Shown here piece after piece: positions 25,150 through 34,018 of a stretch of 64,000 nucleotides of DNA. Within the stretch, counting starts at the first letter, position 1. Every line of letters begins with the position of its first letter. The stretch covers positions 1-64,000 of the forward strand of contig NZ_AEJC01000061.1 in the NCBI RefSeq assembly GCF_000317595.1, given 5' to 3'. This stretch comes from Streptomyces ipomoeae 91-03. GTDB taxonomy: Bacteria > Actinomycetota > Actinomycetes > Streptomycetales > Streptomycetaceae. A program made the position numbers and the translations under genes. The notes under the pieces are model-generated. The model did not search any database, was not told where the DNA came from, and saw only the letters and a program-made list of their open reading frames with translations.

Positions 25150-26367
25150 GTGAGCAGCAGCCGTAGCCGTAGCAGTAGTAGCAGTAGTAGATCCAGCAGT
25201 ACGACCCCCACCGTGGACCGCGCCTTCGAGGCCGCCCTCTACGCCGACACCGACACCGCCCTCGACACCGGCGCCTCGCTGCTCGCCGCCGACCCGTCGG
25301 CCGACGCGGAACTCGCCCGGCGAGGCCGGGAGTTCGTCGCGGGCGCCTGGCGACGCGGCTGGCAGCCCGCCGATGTCGTACGGTTCGCGCGGCGCGAGCT
25401 GGAGGGCCCGCATGTACGCCTGCTCGCACGGCTCGTCGTGGACGAGCACCAGGCAGGGGACCGACCGCCCCCGACCCCCCGCTGGTCCGCCCAGCTCGAC
25501 GAGGTCAGAACCCTCGCCGAACCCGAACCCGAACTCAAACCCGGGCCGACCCCCCACACCGACCGCTTCTCACAGGCCACCACCACCCTGGAGCTGTACC
25601 GCCTGCTCCTCCGTCTGCCCGCCCTGGAACCCCTGGACCGGGACCGGCCCCAGACCGCCCCCACCCCCCGCGACCCCGAGTCCCGCATGCTCACCCGTAT
25701 CCGCGCCCTGCTCGCCAAGGCGGAGGCGACCGGCTTCCCGGAGGAGGCGGAGGCGCTCAGCGCGAAGGCGCAGGAGCTGATGGCGCGGCACAGCATCGAC
25801 GAGGCGCTGCTCGCCGCCCGCACCCACACCAAGGACGCGCCCGGCGCCTGCCGCATCGGCGTGGACCCGCCGTACGAGACGGCCAAGGCGGTACTGCTCG
25901 ACGCGGTCGCCCGCGCCAACCGCTGCGAGGCCGTCTGGAGCGAGGCCCTCGGCTTCTCCACGGTCGTCGGTTTCGAGGCCGATCTGGAGGCGGTCGAACT
26001 GCTCTACACCTCGCTCCTCGTCCAGGCCACCACCGCGATGACCAAGGCGGAGGCGGCCCAGCGCAAGGGCGGCCGCAAGCGGACCAAGACCTTCCGGCAG
26101 TCCTTCCTGGCCGCCTACGCCCACCGCATAGGTGACAGGCTGGCCGAGGTCGCCGATGCGCAGGTGGCCGAAACCGGCGCCGAGGACGCGGGCGACCTGC
26201 TCCCCGTCCTCGCCGCCCGAGACGTCGCCGTCCGCGACCGGTTCACCCACATGTTCCCGGACACCGTCACCACCCGCGTACGAGGTGTCAGCGACGCCAC
26301 CGGCTGGCGACAGGGCACGGAGGCAGCGGACCGAGCCCAGGTCAGGGCCCGGCCCCGGCTGCCGTAA
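25150..26367 (+). CDS. DUF2786 domain protein with Ser/Arg-rich start
   Basis: The protein (405 aa) has a DUF2786 segment in the middle (MLTRIRALLAKAEATGFPEEAEALSAKAQELMARHSID, about residues 179-217) and a following helical domain. The function of DUF2786 is unknown; some members lie in mobile or phage regions. The first 18 residues are a Ser/Arg simple-sequence tract encoded by AGC/AGT/CGT runs, which may vary in length. The GTG at 25150 is the only start that includes it. No signal or membrane segment is present. Confidence 0.82.
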   Translation: MSSSRSRSSSSSSRSSSTTPTVDRAFEAALYADTDTALDTGASLLAADPSADAELARRGREFVAGAWRRGWQPADVVRFARRELEGPHVRLLARLVVDEHQAGDRPPPTPRWSAQLDEVRTLAEPEPELKPGPTPHTDRFSQATTTLELYRLLLRLPALEPLDRDRPQTAPTPRDPESRMLTRIRALLAKAEATGFPEEAEALSAKAQELMARHSIDEALLAARTHTKDAPGACRIGVDPPYETAKAVLLDAVARANRCEAVWSEALGFSTVVGFEADLEAVELLYTSLLVQATTAMTKAEAAQRKGGRKRTKTFRQSFLAAYAHRIGDRLAEVADAQVAETGAEDAGDLLPVLAARDVAVRDRFTHMFPDTVTTRVRGVSDATGWRQGTEAADRAQVRARPRLP

Positions 26368-26399
26368 AGGGGGTTGAGGAACACCGGAACGAGAACCGG

Positions 26400-26690
26400 C
26401 GCCAAGCCGTACGGATCTCCGGCCCGCAGAGGAAGCGGGTGCTGAAGCGGGCGCAGGAGATCGCCGACCTGGGGATGGGCGAGGCCGACGTCTCGGCGAT
26501 ACCGCCGCGCCGGCCGGCGGAGCTGTCCCGGTATGGGGTGGACGGCAAGGCGTCCCTGCTCAAGCGGCACGACGACTCCCGGCGCCTGGCCACCCTGCCG
26601 GCCACCGCGACCTGCTTGACGACCCGGGCGGTCGACGACGCCCTGGACCTGCCGGCGGTGCTCATCGTGACGAAGCCGCCGGCCAGGGCG
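26400..26690 (+). pseudogene. Tn3-family transposase fragment
   Basis: The frame ending near 26690 encodes IADLGMGEADVSAIPPRR, LSRYGVDGKASLLKRH and SRRLATLPATATCLTTRAVD, matching the part of Tn3-type transposases that normally reads LARYG...RRLATLLATVRHLE. The rest of the roughly 1000-residue transposase is missing on both sides, so it is a remnant. The frame runs on into the oxidoreductase gene without a stop. The interval to 26828 shows no other gene; a GAGGAGG ribosome site at 26814-26820 serves the oxidoreductase. Confidence 0.72.
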
Positions 26691-26828
26691 GCTTCGCGGA
26701 CCCCTTCGACCACCTTCCGGCGGGCCCCGATTCGGACTGTGTCGCGCGTCACATCCGGCCCATGTCACGTCCAGGCCGCCTGCTCCCATCTGGTGGGCGT
26801 CAGTAAGCGAGCCGAGGAGGACGGAACG

Positions 26829-28034
26829 ATGAGCGCACGGCAGGAGACCAGCACGGCGAACGCGCACCGCGTGGCGATCCTGGGGGCGGGATACGCAGGC
26901 ATGGCCGCGGCCGTCCAGCTCGCGGCGCGGGCCAAGCGGCACGAGGATGTGCAGGTGACCGTGGTGAACGCGCAGGAGCGGTTCACCGAACGCATGCGGT
27001 TGCACATGACGGCGACCGGGCAGCGGCTCGCCGAGCTGAGCATCCCGGAGCTGCTGGAGGGCACGGGCGCACGGTTCGTGCGCGGCTGGGTCACGGCGGT
27101 GGACGCGGACGCGAAGACCGTGCGGATCGACGACGACCGGGTCCTGCACTACGACACGCTGGTGTACGGGCTGGGCGGGGTCGCCGACACCTCGGCGGTG
27201 CCGGGGGCCGAGGACCACGCGTACACCCTGAGCAGTGCCCAGGACGCCGAGTCGCTGGCCGACCGGCTGGCGTGGCTCGGCAGCGGCACGGTGGTGGTCG
27301 CCGGCAGCGGGCTGACCGGTATCGAGTCGGCCGCGGAGATCGCCGAGCGGCACCCGCGGCTGAACGTCGTGCTGCTGGGCAGGCAGGAGCCCGGGGCGGC
27401 CATGAGCCCGAAGGCCAAGGCGTATCTGCGCGCCGCGCTCGACCGGCTGGGCGTCCAGGTGCGCGTCGGTGTCGAGGTGGCCAAGGTGCTGCCCGACGCG
27501 GTGGAGTTGGCAGGCGGGGAGAGCATCGCCGCCGACGCAGTCCTGTGGACCAGCGGCACGCGCGTGTCGCGGCTGGCGGTCGCCGCCGGGCTGGCCGTCG
27601 ATGAGCGCGGACGCATCGTCACCGACGCCGCGCTGCGGTCGGTGTCCCACCCCGATGTGTACGCGATCGGCGACGCGGCCGCGATCCGCCAGGGCTACGG
27701 CGTCATGCACGGTACGTGCCAGGGCGGCATGCCGAGCGGGGTGCACGCCGCGCTGTCGATCGACCGTGTACTCAAGGGCAAGCAGCCCAAGCCGTTCCGC
27801 TTCGGCTATTACCACACGCCGGTGAGCTTGGGGCGAGGCGACGCGGTGGTGCAGTTCACCCGGCCCGACGACAGCCCGCGCCGGATCTGCCTGACCGGAC
27901 GCATGGCCGTCCGGTACAAGGAGACGGTGACTGCCTCGCCCTGGCCGACGTATGGCCGTATGACGAAGATGCCTGCCTCTGGTGCGTTCTGGCCCCGCGG
28001 GGGCCGCTTCACCCGTGTCCGGGGGGCCAAGTGA
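26829..28034 (+). CDS. FAD-dependent NAD(P)H oxidoreductase (NDH-2-like)
   Basis: The protein (401 aa) has two nucleotide-binding folds: FAD GAGYAG at residues 19-24 and NAD(P) VVAGSGLTGIESAAEI near 156. The second FAD motif is DVYAIGDAA. It resembles type II NADH dehydrogenases and related flavin reductases, but there is no clear C-terminal membrane helix, so a soluble role is possible. The ATG at 26829 follows a GAGGAGG site. The next gene, an ECF41 sigma factor, starts inside its stop codon (GTGA). ECF41 sigma factors are typically encoded with an oxidoreductase or decarboxylase, and this pair fits. Confidence 0.9.
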   Translation: MSARQETSTANAHRVAILGAGYAGMAAAVQLAARAKRHEDVQVTVVNAQERFTERMRLHMTATGQRLAELSIPELLEGTGARFVRGWVTAVDADAKTVRIDDDRVLHYDTLVYGLGGVADTSAVPGAEDHAYTLSSAQDAESLADRLAWLGSGTVVVAGSGLTGIESAAEIAERHPRLNVVLLGRQEPGAAMSPKAKAYLRAALDRLGVQVRVGVEVAKVLPDAVELAGGESIAADAVLWTSGTRVSRLAVAAGLAVDERGRIVTDAALRSVSHPDVYAIGDAAAIRQGYGVMHGTCQGGMPSGVHAALSIDRVLKGKQPKPFRFGYYHTPVSLGRGDAVVQFTRPDDSPRRICLTGRMAVRYKETVTASPWPTYGRMTKMPASGAFWPRGGRFTRVRGAK

Positions 28035-28951
28035 CCGGCCTGTCCGCCCACCCGGACCATCAGGTCTTCCACGAGCACCGGCGGCTGCTGTTCTCCGTGG
28101 CCTACCGCGTCCTCGGCAGCGCGGCCGATGCCGAGGACGCGGTCCAGGATGCCTGGATCAAGTGGTCTGCCGCGGACCGCTCGCAGGTGGCCGACCCCAA
28201 GGCGTACCTGACGCGGATCGTCTCGAACCTGGCGCTGGAACGGCTGCGCTCCACCCGGCACAAGCGGGAGACCTATGTGGGGCCGTGGCTGCCGGAGCCC
28301 ATCCTCACCGGCGGGGATGCCGCCGAGGCTGTCACGGACGCCGAGTCGGTGTCAATGGCCATGCTGGTGGTGCTGGAGACGCTCAGTCCGCTGGAGCGCG
28401 CGGTGTTCGTGCTGAAGGAGGTCTTCGGCTTCAGCCACGCCGAGATCGCGGAGGCGGTGGAGCGTTCCGAAGCCGCGGTGCGGCAGGCCGCGCACCGAGC
28501 CCGCGAGCACGTGCGGGCCCGGCGACCGCGCTTCGCCGCCGACCGGTCGCGGCAGCGCGAGGCCACCGAGCGGTTCTTCGCCGCCGCAACCGGCGGGGAC
28601 GTCAACGCCCTGATGGAACTGCTGTCCCCGGACGTCACCCTGTGGACCGACGGCGGCGGCAAGGTCCGCCAGGCCCTGCGCCCGGTTGTGGGCGCGGCCA
28701 CGGTGGCCGCCTGGTTCGCGGCCATCGGCACCGTCACCTACCAGGGCGTCGAGCCCGCCGACATGAAAGCCGGACTCGTCGAGATCAACGGCGGGCCGGG
28801 CATGGTGTTCAGCGGGCCGGGACGTGTGATCGCCACCGTCACCTTCGACTTCGACGCCGACGGCCGCATCACCGCCATCCACAACGTGGCCAACCCGGAC
28901 AAACTCCAGGCCGTCGCCGACGGCACCACTTACGACATCGAGACGCGGTGA
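28031..28951 (+). CDS. ECF41-type RNA polymerase sigma factor (SigJ-like)
   Basis: The protein (306 aa) has sigma region 2 (FSVAYRVLGSAADAEDAVQD) and region 4 (LSPLERAVFVLKEVFGFSHAEIAEAVERSE), followed by a SnoaL-like C-terminal extension. The extension has the ECF41 signatures DGGGK and NPDKL, which tune activity without an anti-sigma factor. The GTG at 28031 overlaps the oxidoreductase stop. In this family the sigma factor usually drives its own promoter and that of its partner enzyme. The pair lies between two mobile-element remnants. Confidence 0.93.
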   Translation: MTGLSAHPDHQVFHEHRRLLFSVAYRVLGSAADAEDAVQDAWIKWSAADRSQVADPKAYLTRIVSNLALERLRSTRHKRETYVGPWLPEPILTGGDAAEAVTDAESVSMAMLVVLETLSPLERAVFVLKEVFGFSHAEIAEAVERSEAAVRQAAHRAREHVRARRPRFAADRSRQREATERFFAAATGGDVNALMELLSPDVTLWTDGGGKVRQALRPVVGAATVAAWFAAIGTVTYQGVEPADMKAGLVEINGGPGMVFSGPGRVIATVTFDFDADGRITAIHNVANPDKLQAVADGTTYDIETR

Positions 28952-28957
28952 GCGTCG

Positions 28958-29500
28958 TCACCGCGTGCTGCTGCCGGGCGCGAGCAGGCTGGTGAGCTCG
29001 GCGATTGCCTTGGGGAACGGCTTGAAGCAGCGGCGGACCTTCTCCGGCTTCTTGTGCCGAGACTTCGCCATGAGCATCAGCGGCGAGGCGCCCTGCTCGC
29101 CGAGGTGGGTCAGGGCGGAGCGGCGGTACTCGTGCAGATCCCAGCCGGTACCGGGTCCGCGCACCGAGGTGTGCCGACCGTCTCGTAGAGCATCCGGTAG
29201 AAGGTCTCCTCCCGCATGTGGACCTCTCGCCGCATGTGGACCTCGCGGCGGGCGATCAGCCGGTCGATCACCATCTCGATCGTGCCGGGGTTTCCGAGCC
29301 CGGCACGGCGAGCCGTTTCGCCCGGGTCGGCACGGCGGGTGCGTCGTGGTCGCCCTCGCGGCACCAGGCAAGCCAGGACAGCACCGCCGCCGGCGGCCGG
29401 GCCTCGCCGAGCCGCTCGGCGGTCTTGCCCACCCCGATCCCGTGGTTCCGGACCGAGCGGGCGTCGCCGGTCGGCAGCTGCACGATGGTGGGCACCGCTT
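28958..29500 (-). pseudogene. Decayed tyrosine recombinase (integrase)
   Basis: The C-terminal frame reads [38 protein letters not shown] and [15 protein letters not shown], which matches the end of Streptomyces integrase-like recombinases. Upstream pieces ([47 protein letters not shown]) lie in other frames. At least two frameshifts and a loss of catalytic-core sequence separate them. A tandem duplication of 18 bp (29213-29248) doubles REVHMR. It converges on the sigma factor gene. Confidence 0.75.
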
Positions 29501-29526
29501 TTCCCCAACCCCCGCGAACCCCTGAG

Positions 29527-30090
29527 TCAGTCGCCCGCCGGCAGGAACGGCCCCACCGTCGCGTCCAACGCGTCCTCGGACTTGACCGCGACCTCGGGGT
29601 CCGGCCACTTGAAGCCGTTCGCCTCGCTGTCCCCGGGCAGGGTGACCTTCAGCGAGTCCACCGCGGCGCTCTTGGCCGTGTCACCCGCGACCCCGCGTAC
29701 GTACGAGACCGTGAAGGTCGCCGTCTGAGCCGCCTCCAGCTTGAGCTCGGTGTCCTGCGACACGCCCTCCTGCGGCTGGAGCTTCCAGGACTTGTCACCG
29801 GCGGACAGCTCGACAGTGGGGGCGCCCTTCAGGGTGCAGGCGGCGTCACCCTTGTTGGTCACCGTGACCGGCACGGCACCCTCGTCCCCGGCGGCCGGCG
29901 CGGCACTGCTGGGACCGACCTCCATGGCGAGGCCCTTCGCCGTACAGGCGCCACCGGAGCCACTGGCACCCGTGGTGGCGGTGTCCCCGCCGTTTCCACC
30001 GCCGTCCCCGTCGTCGCTGCCACTGCTGCAGGCGGTGAGCGTGAGGGCCGCGAGGAGCGCGGCGGCGGTGGCGAAGGAAGCGGTGCGCAT
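29527..30090 (-). CDS. DUF4232-like secreted lipoprotein
   Basis: The protein (187 aa) has a signal peptide and lipobox ([10 protein letters not shown], Cys21), a Gly/Asp/Thr-rich linker and a beta-rich domain with a cysteine pair ([14 protein letters not shown]), as in DUF4232 proteins. The function of this family at the actinobacterial cell surface is unknown. The ATG at 30090 directly precedes the signal peptide. A second lipoprotein gene lies upstream on the same strand. Confidence 0.85.
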   Translation of the reverse strand: MRTASFATAAALLAALTLTACSSGSDDGDGGGNGGDTATTGASGSGGACTAKGLAMEVGPSSAAPAAGDEGAVPVTVTNKGDAACTLKGAPTVELSAGDKSWKLQPQEGVSQDTELKLEAAQTATFTVSYVRGVAGDTAKSAAVDSLKVTLPGDSEANGFKWPDPEVAVKSEDALDATVGPFLPAGD

Positions 30091-30333
30091 GAAGTCGGTT
30101 CCCGGGGGTTCATGGCTGCTGTCGCAGCCGGTGGTGGAGGGTGTGCGAACGGGCCGCGAAACCCGGAGGTTCCGCGGCCCGCCCGACAAATGATCCACGA
30201 TCCGAGGCTCGCCGTAGTCACGATCCACAAACCACTCGCGGCTCGCCCCGGACATGATCTACGCCGTCGACGACCCGGTGGTCGTCGTTTACGACCCGGC
30301 GGTCGCCGCCGTCCACAACCCGGCGGCCGTCAC

Positions 30334-30873
30334 CTACGACCCGGCGGTCGCCGTCGGCAGATCCGTCGGCAGCCCCGAGGGCAGCGCCCCCTCGGTCTTC
30401 TGGAACGTCTCCTTGCCGACATCGCCCTCCCACGTGATGGTGAGCGACTTGGAGCTGACGGAGTCGACCATGCCCTCGGTGCGGTCCTTGCTGCCGTCGG
30501 TGCACTTGAGGCCGATCATCCGCATGTTCGCCTCGTCGGTCACCTTGCCGCTGCACACCGAGGTGCCCGCGAAGACCGCGGCCTCGTCGCCGTTCACGAA
30601 GAGGGCGACCGCCTTGCCGTCGGTGGTGGCCAGCCAGTTGCCCTGCAGTTCGGACTGGGCGCCGGAGGAGCCCCCGGAGCCGCCGTCGCCGTCAGCGGCC
30701 TCCGTCGCCGACGGGATGGCCGACGGCTCCTTGGCCTCGGAGCCGCCGTCGTCACTGCTGCACCCGGTCAGTACGAGCGCGGTTGCCAGTCCGGCCGCCG
30801 CGACCGCGACACGCATGCGCCGACGAGCGGACGTCGCCCTCGTCACGGTCCTTGCCGTCATCGCCGTACTCAC
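30334..30873 (-). CDS. Secreted lipoprotein of unknown function
   Basis: The protein (179 aa) has an arginine-rich N-terminus, a hydrophobic run and a lipobox (LVLTGCSSDD, Cys38). A Gly/Ser/Asp linker leads to a small beta-rich domain with two cysteines (TSVCSGKV, GLKCTDGS). The GTG at 30873 follows GGGAG at good spacing. The 243-bp gap to the next lipoprotein contains four degenerate repeats around ACCCGGCGGTCGCC (30262-30355). Confidence 0.82.
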   Translation of the reverse strand: MSTAMTARTVTRATSARRRMRVAVAAAGLATALVLTGCSSDDGGSEAKEPSAIPSATEAADGDGGSGGSSGAQSELQGNWLATTDGKAVALFVNGDEAAVFAGTSVCSGKVTDEANMRMIGLKCTDGSKDRTEGMVDSVSSKSLTITWEGDVGKETFQKTEGALPSGLPTDLPTATAGS

Positions 30874-31003
30874 TGCAGGTCTCCCAAAGGTCTGGCCGGA
30901 TCCGGTCGCCGCGGCGACAGCGGCAAGCTACCAGGACGCGCTCTCCGAAAGATGGCCGGGAACTGTGAGAACCACTCACCGGAACTGTGACGACGAACCG
31001 GAC

Positions 31004-31251
31004 GCCTCCCCGAGAACCAGACGCCTCCTCGAGAACCGAATGCCTCTCGAACGCCCGGATGCCTCTCCGGGAACCGGACGCCTCCCCGGGAACCGGACGC
31101 CTCTCGAACGCCCGGATGCCTCCCCGGGAACCGGACGCCTCTCGAACGCCCGGATGCCTCCCCGGGAACCGGACGCCTCTCGAACGCCCGGACGCCTCCC
31201 CGGGAACCGGACACCTCCCCGAACGCCCGGACGCCTCCCCGAACGCCCGGG
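31004..31251. repeat. 19-bp minisatellite with two alternating unit types
   Basis: Thirteen units begin with GCCTC (or ACCTC) at 31004, 31023, 31042 and so on to 31233. Two versions mix: GCCTCCCCGGGAACCGGAC and GCCTCTCGAACGCCCGGAT. The period of 19 shifts the reading frame each time, so it is not a protein repeat. It fills most of the gap between the lipoprotein gene start (30873) and the S14 gene end (31275). I see nothing else in this gap. Confidence 0.93.
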
Positions 31252-31274
31252 CGGCCACCAGGACGCCCGGGCGG

Positions 31275-31580
31275 CTACCAGGACGACTTCCGCACCCCCG
31301 GCAGGAACCCCGCGTGCGCCTGCTCCCGCAGACTCACCCGGGACAGCCCGAACGCCCGGAAGTAACCGCGCGGCCGGCCGTCGGTCTGGTCCCGGTTGCG
31401 TACGCGGGTGGCGCTGGCGTCACGCGGCTGCCGGCCCAGTTCCCGCTGGGCGGCGGCCCGTTCGGCATCCGTCGAGGACGGCCGCCGGATGATCTCCTTC
31501 AGCTCGGCCCGCCGCTCGGCGTACCGCGCCACGATCTCCTGCCGCTTCTCGTTCTTCGCGATCTTGCTCTTCTTCGCCAT
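31275..31580 (-). CDS. rpsN: Ribosomal protein S14, zinc-free paralog
   Basis: This S14 (101 aa) has [20 protein letters not shown] at the start and the C-terminal [20 protein letters not shown] signature. It contains no CxxC zinc motifs, so it is the long zinc-independent form expressed when zinc is scarce. It is 13 bp downstream of the L28 paralog gene and shares its promoter at the Zur-type box. Confidence 0.96.
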   Translation of the reverse strand: MAKKSKIAKNEKRQEIVARYAERRAELKEIIRRPSSTDAERAAAQRELGRQPRDASATRVRNRDQTDGRPRGYFRAFGLSRVSLREQAHAGFLPGVRKSSW

Positions 31581-31593
31581 CGGACCCGTCCTC

Positions 31594-31830
31594 TCAGATC
31601 TTCACGCCACGGGCACGGATCCGTGCCACGGCGGCCTCGACGCCGATCACGTCCACGGTCTTGATCCCCTTGGCGCTCAGCCGGAGGCGGACGTACCGGT
31701 TCTCGCTGGGCAGCCAGTACCGCTTCGACTGGATGTTCGGGTCGAAGCGGCGGGAGGTGCGCCGGTGGGAGTGCGAGATCCGGTTGCCGAAGCCGGGCTG
31801 GGCGCCGGTCAGCATGCAGTGGGCGGACAA
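31594..31830 (-). CDS. rpmB: Ribosomal protein L28 paralog
   Basis: This L28 (78 aa) has the family segments [20 protein letters not shown] and [18 protein letters not shown]. The TTG at 31830 gives the standard length; longer frames upstream are not L28. It keeps only one cysteine and so lacks a zinc site. It is the first gene of the leftward arm of the zinc-starvation locus. Confidence 0.94.
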   Translation of the reverse strand: MSAHCMLTGAQPGFGNRISHSHRRTSRRFDPNIQSKRYWLPSENRYVRLRLSAKGIKTVDVIGVEAAVARIRARGVKI

Positions 31831-31858
31831 GGGTGATGCACCTCTCTCTGGCGGGTGG

Positions 31859-31879
31859 TGTAAATGGAATTCATTTTCA
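31859..31879. promoter_or_regulatory. Zur-box-like palindrome between divergent ribosomal genes
   Basis: Arms TGTAAATG and CATTTTCA flank a 5-bp AATTC-containing centre, with seven of eight positions symmetric. This matches the form I recall for Streptomyces Zur boxes (TGAAAATG and its complement). It lies 28 bp before the L28 start and 13 bp before the L33 start, so one site can control both arms. Confidence 0.82.
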
Positions 31880-31892
31880 GTAAGGTACCAGC

Positions 31893-32057
31893 ATGGCACG
31901 CAACGAACTCCGTCCGGTCATCAAGCTCCGGTCCACGGCCGGCACCGGCTACACCTACGTCACCCGCAAGAACCGCCGGAACGACCCGGACCGGCTGACG
32001 CTGCGCAAGTACGACCCGATGGTGGGCCGGCACGTCGACTTCCGAGAGGAGCGCTGA
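31893..32057 (+). CDS. rpmG: Ribosomal protein L33, cysteine-free paralog
   Basis: This L33 (54 aa) begins [20 protein letters not shown] and continues with [19 protein letters not shown]. No cysteine is present, so it is the zinc-free form. The ATG lies 13 bp after the Zur-type box, so the leader is very short or absent. It is the first gene of the rightward operon L33, L31, GTPase, S18. Confidence 0.96.
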   Translation: MARNELRPVIKLRSTAGTGYTYVTRKNRRNDPDRLTLRKYDPMVGRHVDFREER

Positions 32058-32063
32058 CCCGCG

Positions 32064-32315
32064 ATGAAGAAGGGCATCCACCCGTCGTACGGGCCCGTCG
32101 TCTTCCGGGACCGCGCCGCGAACCACGCCTTCCTCACCCGCTCGACGATGACGAGCGAGAAGACGATCGAGTGGGAGGACGGCAACACGTACCCCGTGGT
32201 CGACGTCGAGATCTCCAACGTCAGCCACCCCTTCTACACGGGCACCGCGCGTGTGCTGGACACGGCGGGGCGCGTGGAGAAGTTCGAGAAGCGGTACGGG
32301 AAGAAGCGGGGCTGA
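32064..32315 (+). CDS. rpmE2: Ribosomal protein L31 type B
   Basis: This L31 (83 aa) starts [20 protein letters not shown], is longer than the zinc-binding type A, and lacks its CxxC motif. [20 protein letters not shown] is typical of type B. It replaces the zinc-binding L31 during zinc limitation and so frees zinc. It starts 6 bp after L33. Confidence 0.96.
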   Translation: MKKGIHPSYGPVVFRDRAANHAFLTRSTMTSEKTIEWEDGNTYPVVDVEISNVSHPFYTGTARVLDTAGRVEKFEKRYGKKRG

Positions 32316-32320
32316 CGGAC

Positions 32321-33676
32321 GTGACCAAGCTGTCTGTCGCGATCGTCGGCGGTCTGCACGCCGATGCCCGGCGGGCCGCCGTGGAGGCGCTGCTCGCCGG
32401 GGTCCCGGGCAGCGTCGCGCTGCACCACGACCTGTCGACCGCGACCGACGGTCCCGACGCCAAGGTCGTCCGGACCGTCCGGGACGCCACGGGCCTCGTC
32501 TCCACCGGCGAGACCCCGCTCGTCAACGACTGCGCGTGCTGCGCCCTCCGCGAGGACCTCGTCCCCGAGCTGGAACGGCTCGCCGACGCGGGCCTGACCC
32601 GGCTCGCCGTGGTCGAACTGTGGGACTCGGTGGAGCCCAAGGCGATGGCCGAGGTGGTCGCGGCCGGCGGGCTGCGGCTCACCTCGGTCATCACGGCCGT
32701 GGACCCGGCCCTCCTTCTGCCCTACCTCGCCAACGGCGACGACCTGGCCGAACGCGGCCTCGCCGCCGCCACCACCGACCAGCGCACCGTCGCCGACACC
32801 TTCGCCCGCCAGCTGGAGTACGCCCCCGTCCTGGCCGTACTGGACTCGCCGGAGGCCGACGACGAGGACAGGGCCCTGCTCGCCCAACTCCACCCGACGG
32901 CCCACCGCGTCCCCATCGAGGGCGACGACGCCGGACACGGGGCGGACACATGGGTGAACTGGTTCGAGGCGCGCGTTGCCGAAGAGGGCGCGGGCAGCAC
33001 CGCCAGAAGCGCGGGGCAGCATCCATCCGCGGCTACGCCGCGTTGGGGGTCCCCCCGCTCGAGCGAAGCCGAGAGCGGTGGAGCGACCGGCCACGACGCA
33101 CCCGCACCCGACGACGTACAACAACCCCCACGGCGCTCCCCGGCGCTCGTCGCGGCAGCCTTCGCCGGTTTCGACGTAGAGGCGGCTGCCGCGGCCCAGC
33201 ACCCCGCCTGCGCCCTCCTCCCCACCGACGCCGACGAACACGGCGTCACCACACTCGTCTGGCACCGCACCCGCCCCTTCCACCCCGAGCGCCTCTACGC
33301 CGCCCTCGAAGACCTGTGCTGCGCGGCGGCCCGCAGTCGGGGCCGGTTCTGGCTGGCCGAGCGCCCGGACACCCTGCTGCACTGGGACGCCGCCGGCGGA
33401 GCCCTCTGCGTGGAGTCGGCCGGCCCCTGGCTCGCCTCGCTCCCGGACGCGGCGTGGGACATGGTCCCGCCGGTACGCCGTGCCGCCGCCGCCCTCGACT
33501 GGCACCCGGAACACGGCGACCGCTGCCAGCACCTCGTCTTCACCTCCCCGGGCCTGGACCGTGACGGACTCGAACGGCTCCTGGAGTCCTGCCTGCTCAC
33601 CGACGCCGAGTACGCCGCCGGGCGCGACGCCTGGGAACGGTTGCCGCGCCCCTTCGACACCTTCCTGGAGGTCTGA
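32321..33676 (+). CDS. COG0523 (CobW-like) putative metallochaperone with degenerate P-loop
   Basis: The protein (451 aa) belongs to the COG0523 family, whose zinc-limited members act as metallochaperones. The CxCC metal motif is CACC at residues 71-74 ([14 protein letters not shown]), and the C-terminal CobW domain includes [12 protein letters not shown]. The Walker A region, normally GxxGxGK(S/T), reads [13 protein letters not shown], without the Lys and Ser/Thr that bind phosphate. I recall the same in Streptomyces relatives, so it may bind GTP weakly or not at all. Residues about 231-266 are encoded by an intergenic-type repeat. The GTG at 32321 lies 5 bp after the L31 stop. Confidence 0.88.
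   Translation: MTKLSVAIVGGLHADARRAAVEALLAGVPGSVALHHDLSTATDGPDAKVVRTVRDATGLVSTGETPLVNDCACCALREDLVPELERLADAGLTRLAVVELWDSVEPKAMAEVVAAGGLRLTSVITAVDPALLLPYLANGDDLAERGLAAATTDQRTVADTFARQLEYAPVLAVLDSPEADDEDRALLAQLHPTAHRVPIEGDDAGHGADTWVNWFEARVAEEGAGSTARSAGQHPSAATPRWGSPRSSEAESGGATGHDAPAPDDVQQPPRRSPALVAAAFAGFDVEAAAAAQHPACALLPTDADEHGVTTLVWHRTRPFHPERLYAALEDLCCAAARSRGRFWLAERPDTLLHWDAAGGALCVESAGPWLASLPDAAWDMVPPVRRAAAALDWHPEHGDRCQHLVFTSPGLDRDGLERLLESCLLTDAEYAAGRDAWERLPRPFDTFLEV
33013..33118. repeat. Dispersed repeat modules inside the COG0523 gene
   Basis: Two modules known to me from Streptomyces intergenic regions lie side by side. One reads GCTACGCCGCGTTGGGGGTC then CCGCTCGAGCGAAGCCGAGA. The other is the CCACGACGCACCCGCACCC tail also seen at 12961. 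They are translated in frame as a Ser/Gly/Ala/Pro-rich linker between the GTPase and CobW domains. Confidence 0.72.
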
Positions 33677-33681
33677 CCCCG

Positions 33682-33915
33682 ATGGTCCGCAAGCACGAGC
33701 GCAAGCCCGCCAAGTCCCGCCCGAACCCGCTGGACCAGGCCGGGATCACATACATCGACTACAAGGACACCGACCTGCTGCGCCGCTTCATCTCCGACCG
33801 CGGCAAGATCCGCAGCCGCCGGGTCACCCGGGTCACGGCCCAGCAGCAGCGCCAACTCGCCCGCGCGATCAAGAACGCCCGGGAGATGGCCCTCCTGCCG
33901 TACTCCTCCCGCTGA
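33682..33915 (+). CDS. rpsR: Ribosomal protein S18 paralog
   Basis: This S18 (77 aa) has the core segment [20 protein letters not shown] followed by [20 protein letters not shown]. No cysteine is present, which fits the zinc-free set. It starts 5 bp after the GTPase gene and closes the operon before a strong terminator. Confidence 0.96.
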   Translation: MVRKHERKPAKSRPNPLDQAGITYIDYKDTDLLRRFISDRGKIRSRRVTRVTAQQQRQLARAIKNAREMALLPYSSR

Positions 33916-33982
33916 ACCCGCGGTCGACCATCGACCGCGCCCCCTGACCGCCACTCACCGCCCACCGTCCACCACCCCCACC

Positions 33983-34018
33983 CGGCCCCGGGGAGGTCCC
34001 ACCACCTCCCCGGGGCCG
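33983..34018 (+). terminator. Hairpin terminator of the zinc-starvation operon
   Basis: A perfect 15-bp stem pairs CGGCCCCGGGGAGGT with its complement around a 6-base loop, followed by CTCGTTTT. Confidence 0.88.

Noticed and set aside
31004..31251. Possible CRISPR array
   Set aside because: Units are contiguous 19-mers without unique spacers and there are no cas genes. It is a minisatellite.
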